Shown here one piece after another: positions 41,503 through 48,815 of a stretch of DNA of 64,000 nt (its first letter is position 1; each line of letters opens with the position of its first letter). A program made the translations under genes and the position numbers. The stretch covers positions 111,147-175,146 of the forward strand of contig DEHD01000034.1 in NCBI GenBank assembly GCA_002351725.1, read 5' to 3'. Origin of the DNA: Prevotella sp. UBA2809. GTDB lineage: Bacteria; Bacteroidota; Bacteroidia; Bacteroidales; Bacteroidaceae. Below the pieces are notes generated by a model. That model was not told the origin of the DNA. It searched no databases and was given only the letters and a program-made list of their open reading frames with translations.

Positions 41503-42378
41503 ATGACAAACGAAAGACAATTGCTAAACCGCCAGTTGGCTCAGATGCTGAAGGGTGGTGTTATAATGGACGTGACTACTCCCGAACAGGCCCGCATAGC
41601 CGAAGAAGCTGGTGCCTGCGCTGTAATGGCCCTCGAACGTATCCCTGCCGACATCCGTGCAGCAGGTGGTGTAAGCCGCATGAGCGACCCCAAAATGATT
41701 CGTGGCATTCAGGAGGCTGTAAGCATCCCCGTGATGGCAAAGTGCCGTATTGGCCACATCGCTGAGGCTCAGATTCTGCAGGCCATCGAGATCGATTATG
41801 TCGACGAGAGCGAGGTTCTCTCACCAGCCGATAACATCTATCATATCGACAAGACCAAGTTCGATGTTCCCTTTGTATGTGGAGCCAAGAACCTTGGCGA
41901 GGCCCTGCGCCGTATTGCCGAGGGTGCTACCATGATTCGTACCAAGGGCGAGCCAGGCACGGGCGATGTTGTTCAGGCCGTTAGCCATATGCGCCTGATG
42001 CAGAGCGAGATTCGCCGATTGGTGTCTATGAGTGAGGATGAACTCTTCGAGGCAGCTAAGCAGTTGCAGGCACCATATGAATTGGTGAAATTCGTCCATG
42101 AAAACGGAAAACTGCCCGTTGTGAACTTTGCTGCTGGTGGCGTAGCAACACCTGCCGATGCAGCGTTGATGATGCAACTGGGGGCCGAGGGCGTATTTGT
42201 GGGTAGCGGCATCTTTAAGAGCGGTAACCCACGCAAACGTGCTGCTGCCATTGTTCAGGCTGTAACCAATTATAAAGATGCTAAGTTGTTGGCAGAACTG
42301 AGCGAGGATCTTGGCGAAGCTATGGTTGGCATCAATGAACACGAGATTGAACTGCTGATGGCAGAGAGGGGAAAGTGA
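41503..42378 (+). CDS. pdxS: Pyridoxal 5'-phosphate synthase subunit PdxS
   Basis: A 291-residue protein of normal PdxS length. Key blocks are GGVIMDVTTPEQARIAEEAG (with the first lysine environment), CAVMALERIPADIR, VMAKCRIGH (second lysine), IDESEVL-like YVDESEVLSPAD, and GGVATPADAALMMQLGAEGV. PdxS condenses ribose-5-phosphate (or ribulose-5-phosphate), glyceraldehyde-3-phosphate and ammonia into PLP in the cytoplasm, as a 12-mer with PdxT. It is preceded by the ThiD-like/AraC regulator gene and shares one base with pdxT (TGATG), which gives translational coupling. Confidence 0.97.
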   Translation: MTNERQLLNRQLAQMLKGGVIMDVTTPEQARIAEEAGACAVMALERIPADIRAAGGVSRMSDPKMIRGIQEAVSIPVMAKCRIGHIAEAQILQAIEIDYVDESEVLSPADNIYHIDKTKFDVPFVCGAKNLGEALRRIAEGATMIRTKGEPGTGDVVQAVSHMRLMQSEIRRLVSMSEDELFEAAKQLQAPYELVKFVHENGKLPVVNFAAGGVATPADAALMMQLGAEGVFVGSGIFKSGNPRKRAAAIVQAVTNYKDAKLLAELSEDLGEAMVGINEHEIELLMAERGK

Positions 42379-42962
42379 TGAAAGCAGCTGTTTTAGCTCT
42401 GCAAGGAGCATTCATTGAGCATGAGCAGGTGCTGCAACGCTTAGGCGTTGAGACCGTCGAAATCCGCCAATTAAAGGATTGGACCGAGTTCATGTCCCCC
42501 TCCCCTTTGGGAGGGGTTAGGGGTAGGCTCTGTAGGCTCCTCATTCTGCCAGGTGGCGAAAGCACTGTGCAGATGCGCCTGCTGCGGGAGCTCGGCTTGT
42601 TCGAACCTATCCGTCAGGCCATAGCCGATGGCCTGCCAGTGCTTGGCACCTGTGCTGGCATGATACTGCTCTCCGATAGCTATCTGGGTACCATGCATAT
42701 CCGTGTTCGTCGTAATGCTTATGGCCGTCAATTGGGTAGTTTCCACACCACAGGCGCTGTTGATGGTATAGGTGCTGATGTACCAATGACGTTTATACGT
42801 GCTCCGTATATAGAAAAAGTGTTAGCAGATGATTGTAGCCCGATAGCTATCGTCGATGGTCATATTGTTGCTGCACGTCAAGGAAATCAGATAGCCACAG
42901 CCTTCCATCCAGAACTCGATGAAGACCTGCGCCTGCATCAGTTTCTGATAGATATGATATAG
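42378..42962 (+). CDS. pdxT: Pyridoxal 5'-phosphate synthase glutaminase subunit PdxT, with a 15-residue insertion
   Basis: A 194-residue glutaminase. The nucleophile is Cys92 in LGTCAGM, and the partners are His177 and Glu179 in FHPELDED; the LILPGGEST and NAYGRQLGSF blocks are normal. Residues 39-53 (MSPSPLGGVRGRLCR) are extra compared with the usual family, where the strand before LILPGGES follows directly on the loop after RQLKDW. The insertion is encoded by a GC-rich palindrome. It lies on a loop before the oxyanion strand, and since the frame is kept and the catalytic residues are intact, the enzyme is likely functional. It delivers ammonia to PdxS. The ATG overlaps the pdxS stop. Confidence 0.95.
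   Translation: MKAAVLALQGAFIEHEQVLQRLGVETVEIRQLKDWTEFMSPSPLGGVRGRLCRLLILPGGESTVQMRLLRELGLFEPIRQAIADGLPVLGTCAGMILLSDSYLGTMHIRVRRNAYGRQLGSFHTTGAVDGIGADVPMTFIRAPYIEKVLADDCSPIAIVDGHIVAARQGNQIATAFHPELDEDLRLHQFLIDMI
42497..42516. repeat. GC-rich palindromic element inserted in frame in pdxT
   Basis: Arms CCCCTCCC and GGGAGGGG with a 4-bp loop, followed by GTTAGGGG-like sequence. It resembles the short C/G-run palindromes that recur between genes of Bacteroidetes. It encodes the non-family residues 39-53 of PdxT, which indicates insertion of a small mobile repeat into the gene. Confidence 0.7.
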
Positions 42963-42990
42963 CACTTATCGTTCCACTATTAGTCGAATT

Positions 42991-43035
42991 AAAAATCGTT
43001 CATTGCATGTATTTTTGTTGCAATGAACGATTTTT
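42991..43035 (+). terminator. Terminator after pdxT, also a candidate operator of the fructan locus
   Basis: Perfect 17-bp arms (AAAAATCGTTCATTGCA with TGCAATGAACGATTTTT) and an 11-nt loop. The right arm ends in a T run. The motif AAAAATCGTTCATT recurs upstream of susC1 (near 48570), so regulator binding is also possible. Confidence 0.65.
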
Positions 43036-43081
43036 ATTAGTAAATGAAACATTATTTATTGTATGTGTCATGTCTTTGATG

Positions 43082-43089
43082 TACTTTTG
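43082..43089 (+). promoter_or_regulatory. -7 promoter box of the GH32/permease/fructokinase operon
   Basis: TACTTTTG, 23 bp before the ATG at 43113 and 46 bp after the inverted repeat. Confidence 0.7.
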
Positions 43090-43112
43090 TGGCAAAAATC
43101 TGAAACAATAAA

Positions 43113-44825
43113 ATGAATAACTTTATGAAAAAGGTAATGACAACGATCGTAGCTGCAGTACTGATGGCGACCTCGGCACAGGCTCAGGTACAACCCAGGG
43201 TACTCGGTGATAACCATGCGATGGTTAGTATCGACACAAACTACAAGTATGTATTACTGCCTGTAGAAGAAAGGGCAGAGAATGCCAGTGTCAGGGTGAT
43301 AGGCAAAGACAATCAGTCTTATCGCCGACCCAATGTCCGCTTGTCGGTAGATCATGTAGATTATTATGTGCCATTAGAAATTAAAGACGGGCAGACACTT
43401 GATATTATTTTCCATGGCGATCGTCGTACAAAGGGTATTCTTAAAGAGTTTGCATGCTGGAAGGAAATGAAATTCAGCAATACATTCGATACCTCAAACG
43501 TTGAACGATTCCGTCCAGAGTATCATCATTCTCCAGTATATGGCTGGATGAATGATCCTAATGGTATGTTCTATAAGGATGGCGAGTGGCACTTGTACTT
43601 CCAATATAATCCCTTTGGATCGCTGTGGGAGAATATGACTTGGGGCCATTCTGTATCAAAAGACCTGGTTCATTGGGAGGCACTGCCAAATGCCATTGAG
43701 GCAGATGCCATAGGTACCATATTCAGCGGTTCTTGCGTGGTTGATACTCGTAATTCTGCTGGCTTCGGTAAGAATGCCATTATCGCTTACTATACCTCTG
43801 CTGCAGAGGCTCAGACGCAATCAATGGCATATTCTACTGATGGAGGCCGTACTTTTACTAAATATGAGAAGAACCCTGTGATAACCAGCGATATTCCAGA
43901 TTTCCGCGACCCAAAGATCTTCTGGCATGAACCAACTCAGAAGTGGATTGTGGTTCTTGCTGCCGGTCAGGAGATGCAGTTCTATTCTTCGCCCAACCTT
44001 AAGGAGTGGACCTTTGAAAGCAGCTTTGGTCGTGAATATGGCAACCATGGTGGCGTTTGGGAATGCCCCGATATGATGCAACTGCCAGTTCGTGGTACAG
44101 GTCAGCAGAAGTGGATGTTGGTGTGCAACATTAACCCAGGAGGACCTTTTGGCGGAAACGCAACACAATACTTTGTAGGCCAGTTCGATGGTCATAAGTT
44201 TACTTGTGAGTCGAAGCCTGAGGTCACCAAGTGGATGGACTATGGTAAAGACCACTATGCAACTGTTTCGTTTAGTAATGCTCCTGAGAATCGCCATGTG
44301 GTTATTGCTTGGATGTCAAACTGGCAGTATGCAAACCAGGTGCCCACTCATCAGTTCCGTAGTTCCAACAGTATTCCTCGTGATTTGGACCTGTTTGCCG
44401 ATGGCGAAGAAACATATTGCGGCGTTATTCCTTCTAAGGAGATGCAGGCTTTGCGTGGAAAGAAAGTGAAGAAACTGTCAGATGTTTGTGAACTTGTTAT
44501 AGATATAAAGGGTTCTATGGAACTCACGCTGAGCAATATGAATGGAGAGAAGGTTACAATGTTCTATGATGCTCAAAAACAAACATTCTCTATGGATCGC
44601 ACAAAGAGTGGTGATTGCAGTTTCAGCGAGGCTTTTGCAACAGTAACAACAGCACCAACGCATGGTGCCATGAAACAGTTACGTATATTCATCGACCGCT
44701 GTAGTATTGAAGCTTTTGCTGCCGATGGCAAGATGGCTATGACTAATCTGGTATTCCCTTCTATACCTTATACTATGTTAAAGGTAAAAGGCGGAAAGGC
44801 TACTATTTATGAGATTGTGAAATAG
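43113..44825 (+). CDS. Secreted GH32 fructanase (exo-type levanase/inulinase)
   Basis: A 570-residue protein with a signal peptide (ending TSAQAQ). After an N-terminal beta-rich domain (about 30-130), the GH32 five-bladed propeller carries all three catalytic motifs: WMNDPNG with nucleophile Asp148, FRDPK with Asp266, and WECPD with acid Glu317. A C-terminal GH32 beta-sandwich follows (IFIDRCSIEAFAADG). It releases fructose from levan, inulin or sucrose. There is no lipobox, so it is probably periplasmic, like the exo-GH32s of the Bacteroides fructan locus. The fructose permease gene follows after 20 bp and the fructokinase gene overlaps that one, which fits the pathway exactly. Confidence 0.95.
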   Translation: MNNFMKKVMTTIVAAVLMATSAQAQVQPRVLGDNHAMVSIDTNYKYVLLPVEERAENASVRVIGKDNQSYRRPNVRLSVDHVDYYVPLEIKDGQTLDIIFHGDRRTKGILKEFACWKEMKFSNTFDTSNVERFRPEYHHSPVYGWMNDPNGMFYKDGEWHLYFQYNPFGSLWENMTWGHSVSKDLVHWEALPNAIEADAIGTIFSGSCVVDTRNSAGFGKNAIIAYYTSAAEAQTQSMAYSTDGGRTFTKYEKNPVITSDIPDFRDPKIFWHEPTQKWIVVLAAGQEMQFYSSPNLKEWTFESSFGREYGNHGGVWECPDMMQLPVRGTGQQKWMLVCNINPGGPFGGNATQYFVGQFDGHKFTCESKPEVTKWMDYGKDHYATVSFSNAPENRHVVIAWMSNWQYANQVPTHQFRSSNSIPRDLDLFADGEETYCGVIPSKEMQALRGKKVKKLSDVCELVIDIKGSMELTLSNMNGEKVTMFYDAQKQTFSMDRTKSGDCSFSEAFATVTTAPTHGAMKQLRIFIDRCSIEAFAADGKMAMTNLVFPSIPYTMLKVKGGKATIYEIVK

Positions 44826-44845
44826 TAAAAAAGTCAAATAAATCT

Positions 44846-46012
44846 ATGAGTAAAGTTAACAAATTAGCCCTGATTCCTGTAATGCTCTGCTTTTTCTGCA
44901 TGGGTTTTGTAGATCTGGTGGGCATTGCTTCGAACTATGTGAAAGAAGACTTGGCGCTCAATGACTCGACTGCCAACATCTTTCCTTCACTGGTGTTCTT
45001 CTGGTTCCTGATTTTCAGCGTTCCTACAGGTATGCTGATGAACAAGATTGGACGTAAAAAGACCGTTCTCCTCTCACTCTTGGTAACAGTGCTGTCGCTG
45101 ATGATACCCATGTTTGGCAATAATTTCACCATCATGCTCATTTCGTTCTCGTTGTTAGGTATCGGCAATGCCCTGATGCAGACCTCGTTGAACCCACTGG
45201 TATCAACAGTGATGGGAGGTGGAAATCTTGCATCCACACTTACATTCGGACAGTTTATCAAAGCCATCGCTTCGTTCTTGGCTCCTTATCTGGCCATGTG
45301 GGGTGCTACACAGGTTATACCATCTTTTGGTTACGACTGGCGTATCCTCTTCACAATCTATATGTTTGTAGGTTTCCTCGCTACAGCACTTTTGGCTGTT
45401 ACGCCAATTGATGAACCTAAAATCGAGGGTAAACCTTCTACTTTTGCCGAGTGCTTTAAGCTGTTGGGTACTCCTATTGTTTTGTTGTCGTTCTTTGGTA
45501 TTATGTGCCATGTTGGTATCGATGTAGGTACTAACACCACAGCCCCAAAGATTTTGATGGAGCGCCTTGGCATGACACTGAACGATGCAGCCTTTGCTAC
45601 CAGCCTGTACTTCATCTTCCGTACCATCGGTTGCTTAACAGGCTCGTTCTTCCTGCGCGTTCTGCCTACACGTACCTTCTTTATCATTAGCGTGGTGATG
45701 ATGGCACTCTCTATGTGCGGACTCTTTGTGGGCACAGAGAGGTGGATGCTCTATACTGCTATTGCATTGGTGGGTTATGGCAACTCTAATATTTTCTCCA
45801 TCTGCTTCGCTAAAGCTCTTACCTCTATGCCCGAAAAGCAGAACGAGGTTAGTGGTCTGATGATTATGGGACTTTTTGGTGGAACCATATTCCCGCTGTT
45901 GATGGGCTTTGCCAGCGATGCTATCGGACAGGCTGGTGCCGTAATCGTTATGGCTATCGGTGTTATTTACTTATTCACATATATCAAGCAACTTAATTCA
46001 GTAAAAGCATGA
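44846..46012 (+). CDS. MFS sugar permease (FucP-like fructose importer)
   Basis: A 388-residue major facilitator protein with about twelve membrane helices. The loop motif MNKIGRKKTVLLSL after helix 2 is the MFS signature, and TSLNPLVSTVMGGGNLASTLTFGQFIKA is the sugar-porter-like segment of the FucP branch. In Bacteroides fructan loci the equivalent permease brings fructose across the inner membrane. The gene lies between GH32 and fructokinase, with its stop overlapping the fructokinase start by 4 bp (ATGA). Fructose is therefore the expected substrate, by context. Confidence 0.92.
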   Translation: MSKVNKLALIPVMLCFFCMGFVDLVGIASNYVKEDLALNDSTANIFPSLVFFWFLIFSVPTGMLMNKIGRKKTVLLSLLVTVLSLMIPMFGNNFTIMLISFSLLGIGNALMQTSLNPLVSTVMGGGNLASTLTFGQFIKAIASFLAPYLAMWGATQVIPSFGYDWRILFTIYMFVGFLATALLAVTPIDEPKIEGKPSTFAECFKLLGTPIVLLSFFGIMCHVGIDVGTNTTAPKILMERLGMTLNDAAFATSLYFIFRTIGCLTGSFFLRVLPTRTFFIISVVMMALSMCGLFVGTERWMLYTAIALVGYGNSNIFSICFAKALTSMPEKQNEVSGLMIMGLFGGTIFPLLMGFASDAIGQAGAVIVMAIGVIYLFTYIKQLNSVKA

Positions 46013-46887
46013 AACGTTATGTTGTAGGCCTCGGCGAGGCATTGTGGGATGTACTTCCCGAAGGAAAGAAACTTGGTGGCGCACCTGCTAACTTTGCATA
46101 TCATGCAGCCCAGTTTGGACTCGACACCATCGCTATCAGCGCATTGGGTGAGGATGCATTAGGCGACGAAACTATCGAGGCTCTGAAAGAGCACAATCTG
46201 AACTACTTGATGCCACGTGTGCCTTATCCCACTGGTACGGTTCAAGTAACTCTTACAGGCGACGGTATCCCTACTTACGACATTAAGGAGAACGTTGCTT
46301 GGGACAACATTCCGTTCAATTCCGAGATGGAAGAGATTGCCAAGAATGCTCGTGCCGTTTGTTTTGGCTCGTTGGCTCAGCGCAATGTGGTTAGCCGCGA
46401 GAATATCCGCAAGTTCCTTGATGCAACACCAAATGATTGTATCCGTATTTGCGACATTAATCTGCGACAGCAGTTCTACTCGAAGGAGATACTCGAAGAA
46501 TCGTTCTGTATCTGCAATATCTTAAAGATTAATGACGAGGAACTGGTTGTTGTTAGCCGTATGTTCGGATACGATAGCCTGGATATGCGCCAGACTTGTG
46601 AGAAAATAGTTCTGGACTTCCATCTCAAGATGCTTGTGCTGACCTGTGGAACCAATGGTTCTTACGTATTTACCGACGATGGACTGACTTCGTTCCAGGA
46701 TACTCCTAAAGTAGAAGTGGCTGATACTGTAGGTGCTGGCGACTCGTTTACAGGTTCGTTCTGTGCCTCAATTATCAATGGCAAACCTGTTCAAGAGGCC
46801 CACAAAACAGCCGTTCAGGTGAGTGCCTATGTTTGCACACAAAATGGCGCCATGCCTGTTATTCCTGATAAGTTAAAGACACTATAA
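46009..46887 (+). CDS. Fructokinase (PfkB family)
   Basis: A 292-residue ribokinase-fold sugar kinase. The N-terminal GEALWDVLPEGKKLGGAPANFAYH is the fructokinase form of PfkB signature 1, and signature 2 is DTVGAGDSFTGSF with the catalytic base Asp245. It phosphorylates fructose (ATP-dependent) in the cytoplasm, the last step of the locus. It overlaps the permease stop by 4 bp. A strong terminator follows 20 bp after the stop, closing the GH32-permease-kinase operon. Confidence 0.95.
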   Translation: MKRYVVGLGEALWDVLPEGKKLGGAPANFAYHAAQFGLDTIAISALGEDALGDETIEALKEHNLNYLMPRVPYPTGTVQVTLTGDGIPTYDIKENVAWDNIPFNSEMEEIAKNARAVCFGSLAQRNVVSRENIRKFLDATPNDCIRICDINLRQQFYSKEILEESFCICNILKINDEELVVVSRMFGYDSLDMRQTCEKIVLDFHLKMLVLTCGTNGSYVFTDDGLTSFQDTPKVEVADTVGAGDSFTGSFCASIINGKPVQEAHKTAVQVSAYVCTQNGAMPVIPDKLKTL

Positions 46888-46906
46888 AAGTATCTTATAT
46901 TGAATG

Positions 46907-46935
46907 AGGTTCAGCTTCGGGCTGAACCTTTTTTT
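46907..46935 (+). terminator. Intrinsic terminator after fructokinase
   Basis: AGGTTCAGC and GCTGAACCT pair fully around a TTCGG loop, followed by a run of seven T. Confidence 0.95.
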
Positions 46936-46989
46936 GTTCAAAATGGCAATATTTTTAGATAAAAACTTGGAACTTTCGCAATTTTTACC

Positions 46990-46997
46990 TATCTTTG
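46990..46997 (+). promoter_or_regulatory. -7 promoter box of sensor regulator 1
   Basis: TATCTTTG, 28 bp before the ATG at 47026. Confidence 0.7.
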
Positions 46998-47025
46998 CCA
47001 TTGATTACTGACAATTATAAAACCG

Positions 47026-48564
47026 ATGCGGAAAATAACCTTCATAATAATTGCCTTGATAGCAATGCTGGTTTCTTGCTCCAAGAGTAAGAAGACCTAT
47101 AAAATTGCCGTATCACAATGTTCTGAAGACATCTGGCGCAACAAGTTGAACGAGGAACTGAAAATGGGCACCTATGTCCACAACAATGTCGAACTTAGCT
47201 TTGCTTCGGCCGATGGTAGGGATGAGAAGCAGATAGAGCAAATACACCAATTTATGAAAGACGGTATGGATTTGCTTATTGTGGCTCCCAACCAGATAGC
47301 TACTGTGTCGCCAGCTATAGATGAGGTTTTCGACAAAGGCATTCCTGTTATTGTTTTCGACCGTAAGACTAACTCTGAGAAGTTTACCGCTTTCATTGGC
47401 GCTGATAACTTCGAGATGGGGCGCCTGATGGGAGAATATATCGCAACCAAGCTAAAAGGCAAAGGTAGGGTTTTAGAAATAATGGGTCTGAAAGGTTCAT
47501 CGCCAGCCATAGAGCGGCATAATGGTTTTGTGAAAGCTATCAGTAGTTATCCGGATATTGTGCTTGTAGCCTCACTGCAAGGTGACTGGACTGAAGAGAG
47601 TGCCATGAAGGCCATTAAGGCTTATCATGGTGACCTTTCAAACATTGATTTTGTGTTTGGTCAGAACGACCGAATGGCTGTAGGTGCCTCGAAAGTACTT
47701 TCAAAACTCCCCGCTTCGCGCCATACAAAATATTGCGGTATCGACGGTCTTCCTGGTGAAGGTAACGGATTGGCATGTGTTCGCGACTCTATCCTCGAGG
47801 CTTCATATATCTATCCTACACATGGCGATGAAGTGCTTCAGTTAGCGATGGACATACTTGAGGGCAAGTCCTATCAAAAGGATAATCGCCTGACGGCATC
47901 GCTGGTTACCAAAGATAATGCCAAAGTGCTATTATTACAATCTGAAGAGCTTACACGCCAGGGGCAGAATGTCGACCTGTTGCACAAACAGTCTGATAAT
48001 TACTTGCAGCAACTCGACACACAGCGTGTCATCACCTGGATGGCTGTTGGTATTATCCTTCTATTGCTTATAGCCATCGTACTGAACTACCGTTACCATC
48101 TTAATAAGGTAACCATGCAGCGCGAGCGTGTTATAGATACCTTGTGGAACATTCCTGTTGAAGAGCTGCCTGCAGAACCAGCAGAACCAGAGCAACCTGC
48201 AGAGGTAGCCGAATCAGGAGTAGAAAAGCCTGAAACATCCGAACCTACTGTCGACTCACGTTTCCTTGCCCGTTTCAAGGAAGTAGTAGAAGCTCGAATG
48301 TCGGATAGTGAGGTGAGTGTTGAAGACCTTGCTGCAGATATGAACCTGAGTCGTGTGCAACTCTATCGTAAGGTGAAGGCTATCACCGATTCTTCGCCAG
48401 TGGAACTCCTGCGTACAGCTCGTTTGAAACGTGCATACCAGCTTCTGGCAACAACCGATAAGAATATTTCTGAGGTGGCATACGAGGTAGGCTTTACAGC
48501 TCCATCTTATTTCACCAAGTGCTTTAAAGACGAATTTGGCATCAGCCCATCAGATCTTTCTTGA
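47026..48564 (+). CDS. Transmembrane AraC-type regulator with periplasmic sugar-binding sensor; kinase and receiver modules absent
   Basis: 512 residues. The N-terminus has a hydrophobic lead ending in LVSC (lipobox-like). Residues ~25-325 are a periplasmic-binding-protein-like sensor (YKIAVSQCSEDIWRNKLNEE; IPVIVFDRKT; KYCGIDGLPGEGNG). One membrane helix lies at ~335-355, then a Glu/Pro-rich linker (about 378-405), then an AraC domain (about 415-512; VEDLAADMNLSRVQLYRKVK, EVAYEVGFTAPSYFTKCFK). The sensor resembles that of the fructose-sensing HTCS of Bacteroides fructan loci, but the histidine kinase, ATPase and receiver parts are all missing. Such a protein would have to work as a membrane-bound one-component activator. 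It lies directly before susC1. Confidence 0.9.
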   Translation: MRKITFIIIALIAMLVSCSKSKKTYKIAVSQCSEDIWRNKLNEELKMGTYVHNNVELSFASADGRDEKQIEQIHQFMKDGMDLLIVAPNQIATVSPAIDEVFDKGIPVIVFDRKTNSEKFTAFIGADNFEMGRLMGEYIATKLKGKGRVLEIMGLKGSSPAIERHNGFVKAISSYPDIVLVASLQGDWTEESAMKAIKAYHGDLSNIDFVFGQNDRMAVGASKVLSKLPASRHTKYCGIDGLPGEGNGLACVRDSILEASYIYPTHGDEVLQLAMDILEGKSYQKDNRLTASLVTKDNAKVLLLQSEELTRQGQNVDLLHKQSDNYLQQLDTQRVITWMAVGIILLLLIAIVLNYRYHLNKVTMQRERVIDTLWNIPVEELPAEPAEPEQPAEVAESGVEKPETSEPTVDSRFLARFKEVVEARMSDSEVSVEDLAADMNLSRVQLYRKVKAITDSSPVELLRTARLKRAYQLLATTDKNISEVAYEVGFTAPSYFTKCFKDEFGISPSDLS

Positions 48565-48589
48565 TATAAAAAATCGTTCATTTATGCGC

Positions 48590-48614
48590 AAATTTGTTAC
48601 ATTGAAACAAATTT
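48590..48614. promoter_or_regulatory. Nested inverted repeats upstream of susC1 (candidate operator/terminator)
   Basis: AAATTTGTT and AACAAATTT flank a 7-bp spacer. They are nested within TCGTTC (48574) and GAACGA (48624). The sequence AAAAATCGTTCATT to the left is also in the inverted repeat before the GH32 operon. The promoter box follows at 48661. Confidence 0.5.
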
Positions 48615-48658
48615 TGTATGAGACGAACGAATATTTAACCTCTCTTGTTTATAATTGG

Positions 48659-48815
48659 AGTACTTTTGCAAAAAATCAAATTCACAATGAGTACTAACCA
48701 ATTTAAACATTCAACAATGGAAAAACTAAGAAAACTGATTCTGAGTTTCTTTGCTCTCCTTGCCAGTACTGTAATGTACGCGCAAACGGAGATCAGTGGT
48801 ACCGTGGTCGACGCT
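48659..48815 (+). repeat. 157-bp near-identical cassette, copy 1 (susC1 promoter, leader, signal peptide)
   Basis: This copy matches 58996-59152 at 156 of 157 positions; the only difference is at 48764 (C) versus 59101 (T). It covers the -7 box, leader, both possible starts, the signal peptide and the first residues of the mature protein. The two genes diverge abruptly after GTCGACGCT. Confidence 0.97.
48661..48668 (+). promoter_or_regulatory. -7 promoter box of susC1
   Basis: TACTTTTG, inside the shared 157-bp cassette, 18 bp before the first ATG (48687) and 48 bp before the second (48717). Confidence 0.75.

Noticed and set aside
48645..48716. Longer starts of susC1 (TTG at 48645, ATG at 48687)
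   Set aside because: The TTG precedes the promoter. The ATG at 48687 is possible but puts ten polar residues ahead of a standard signal peptide, so 48717 is preferred; the same applies to susC2.
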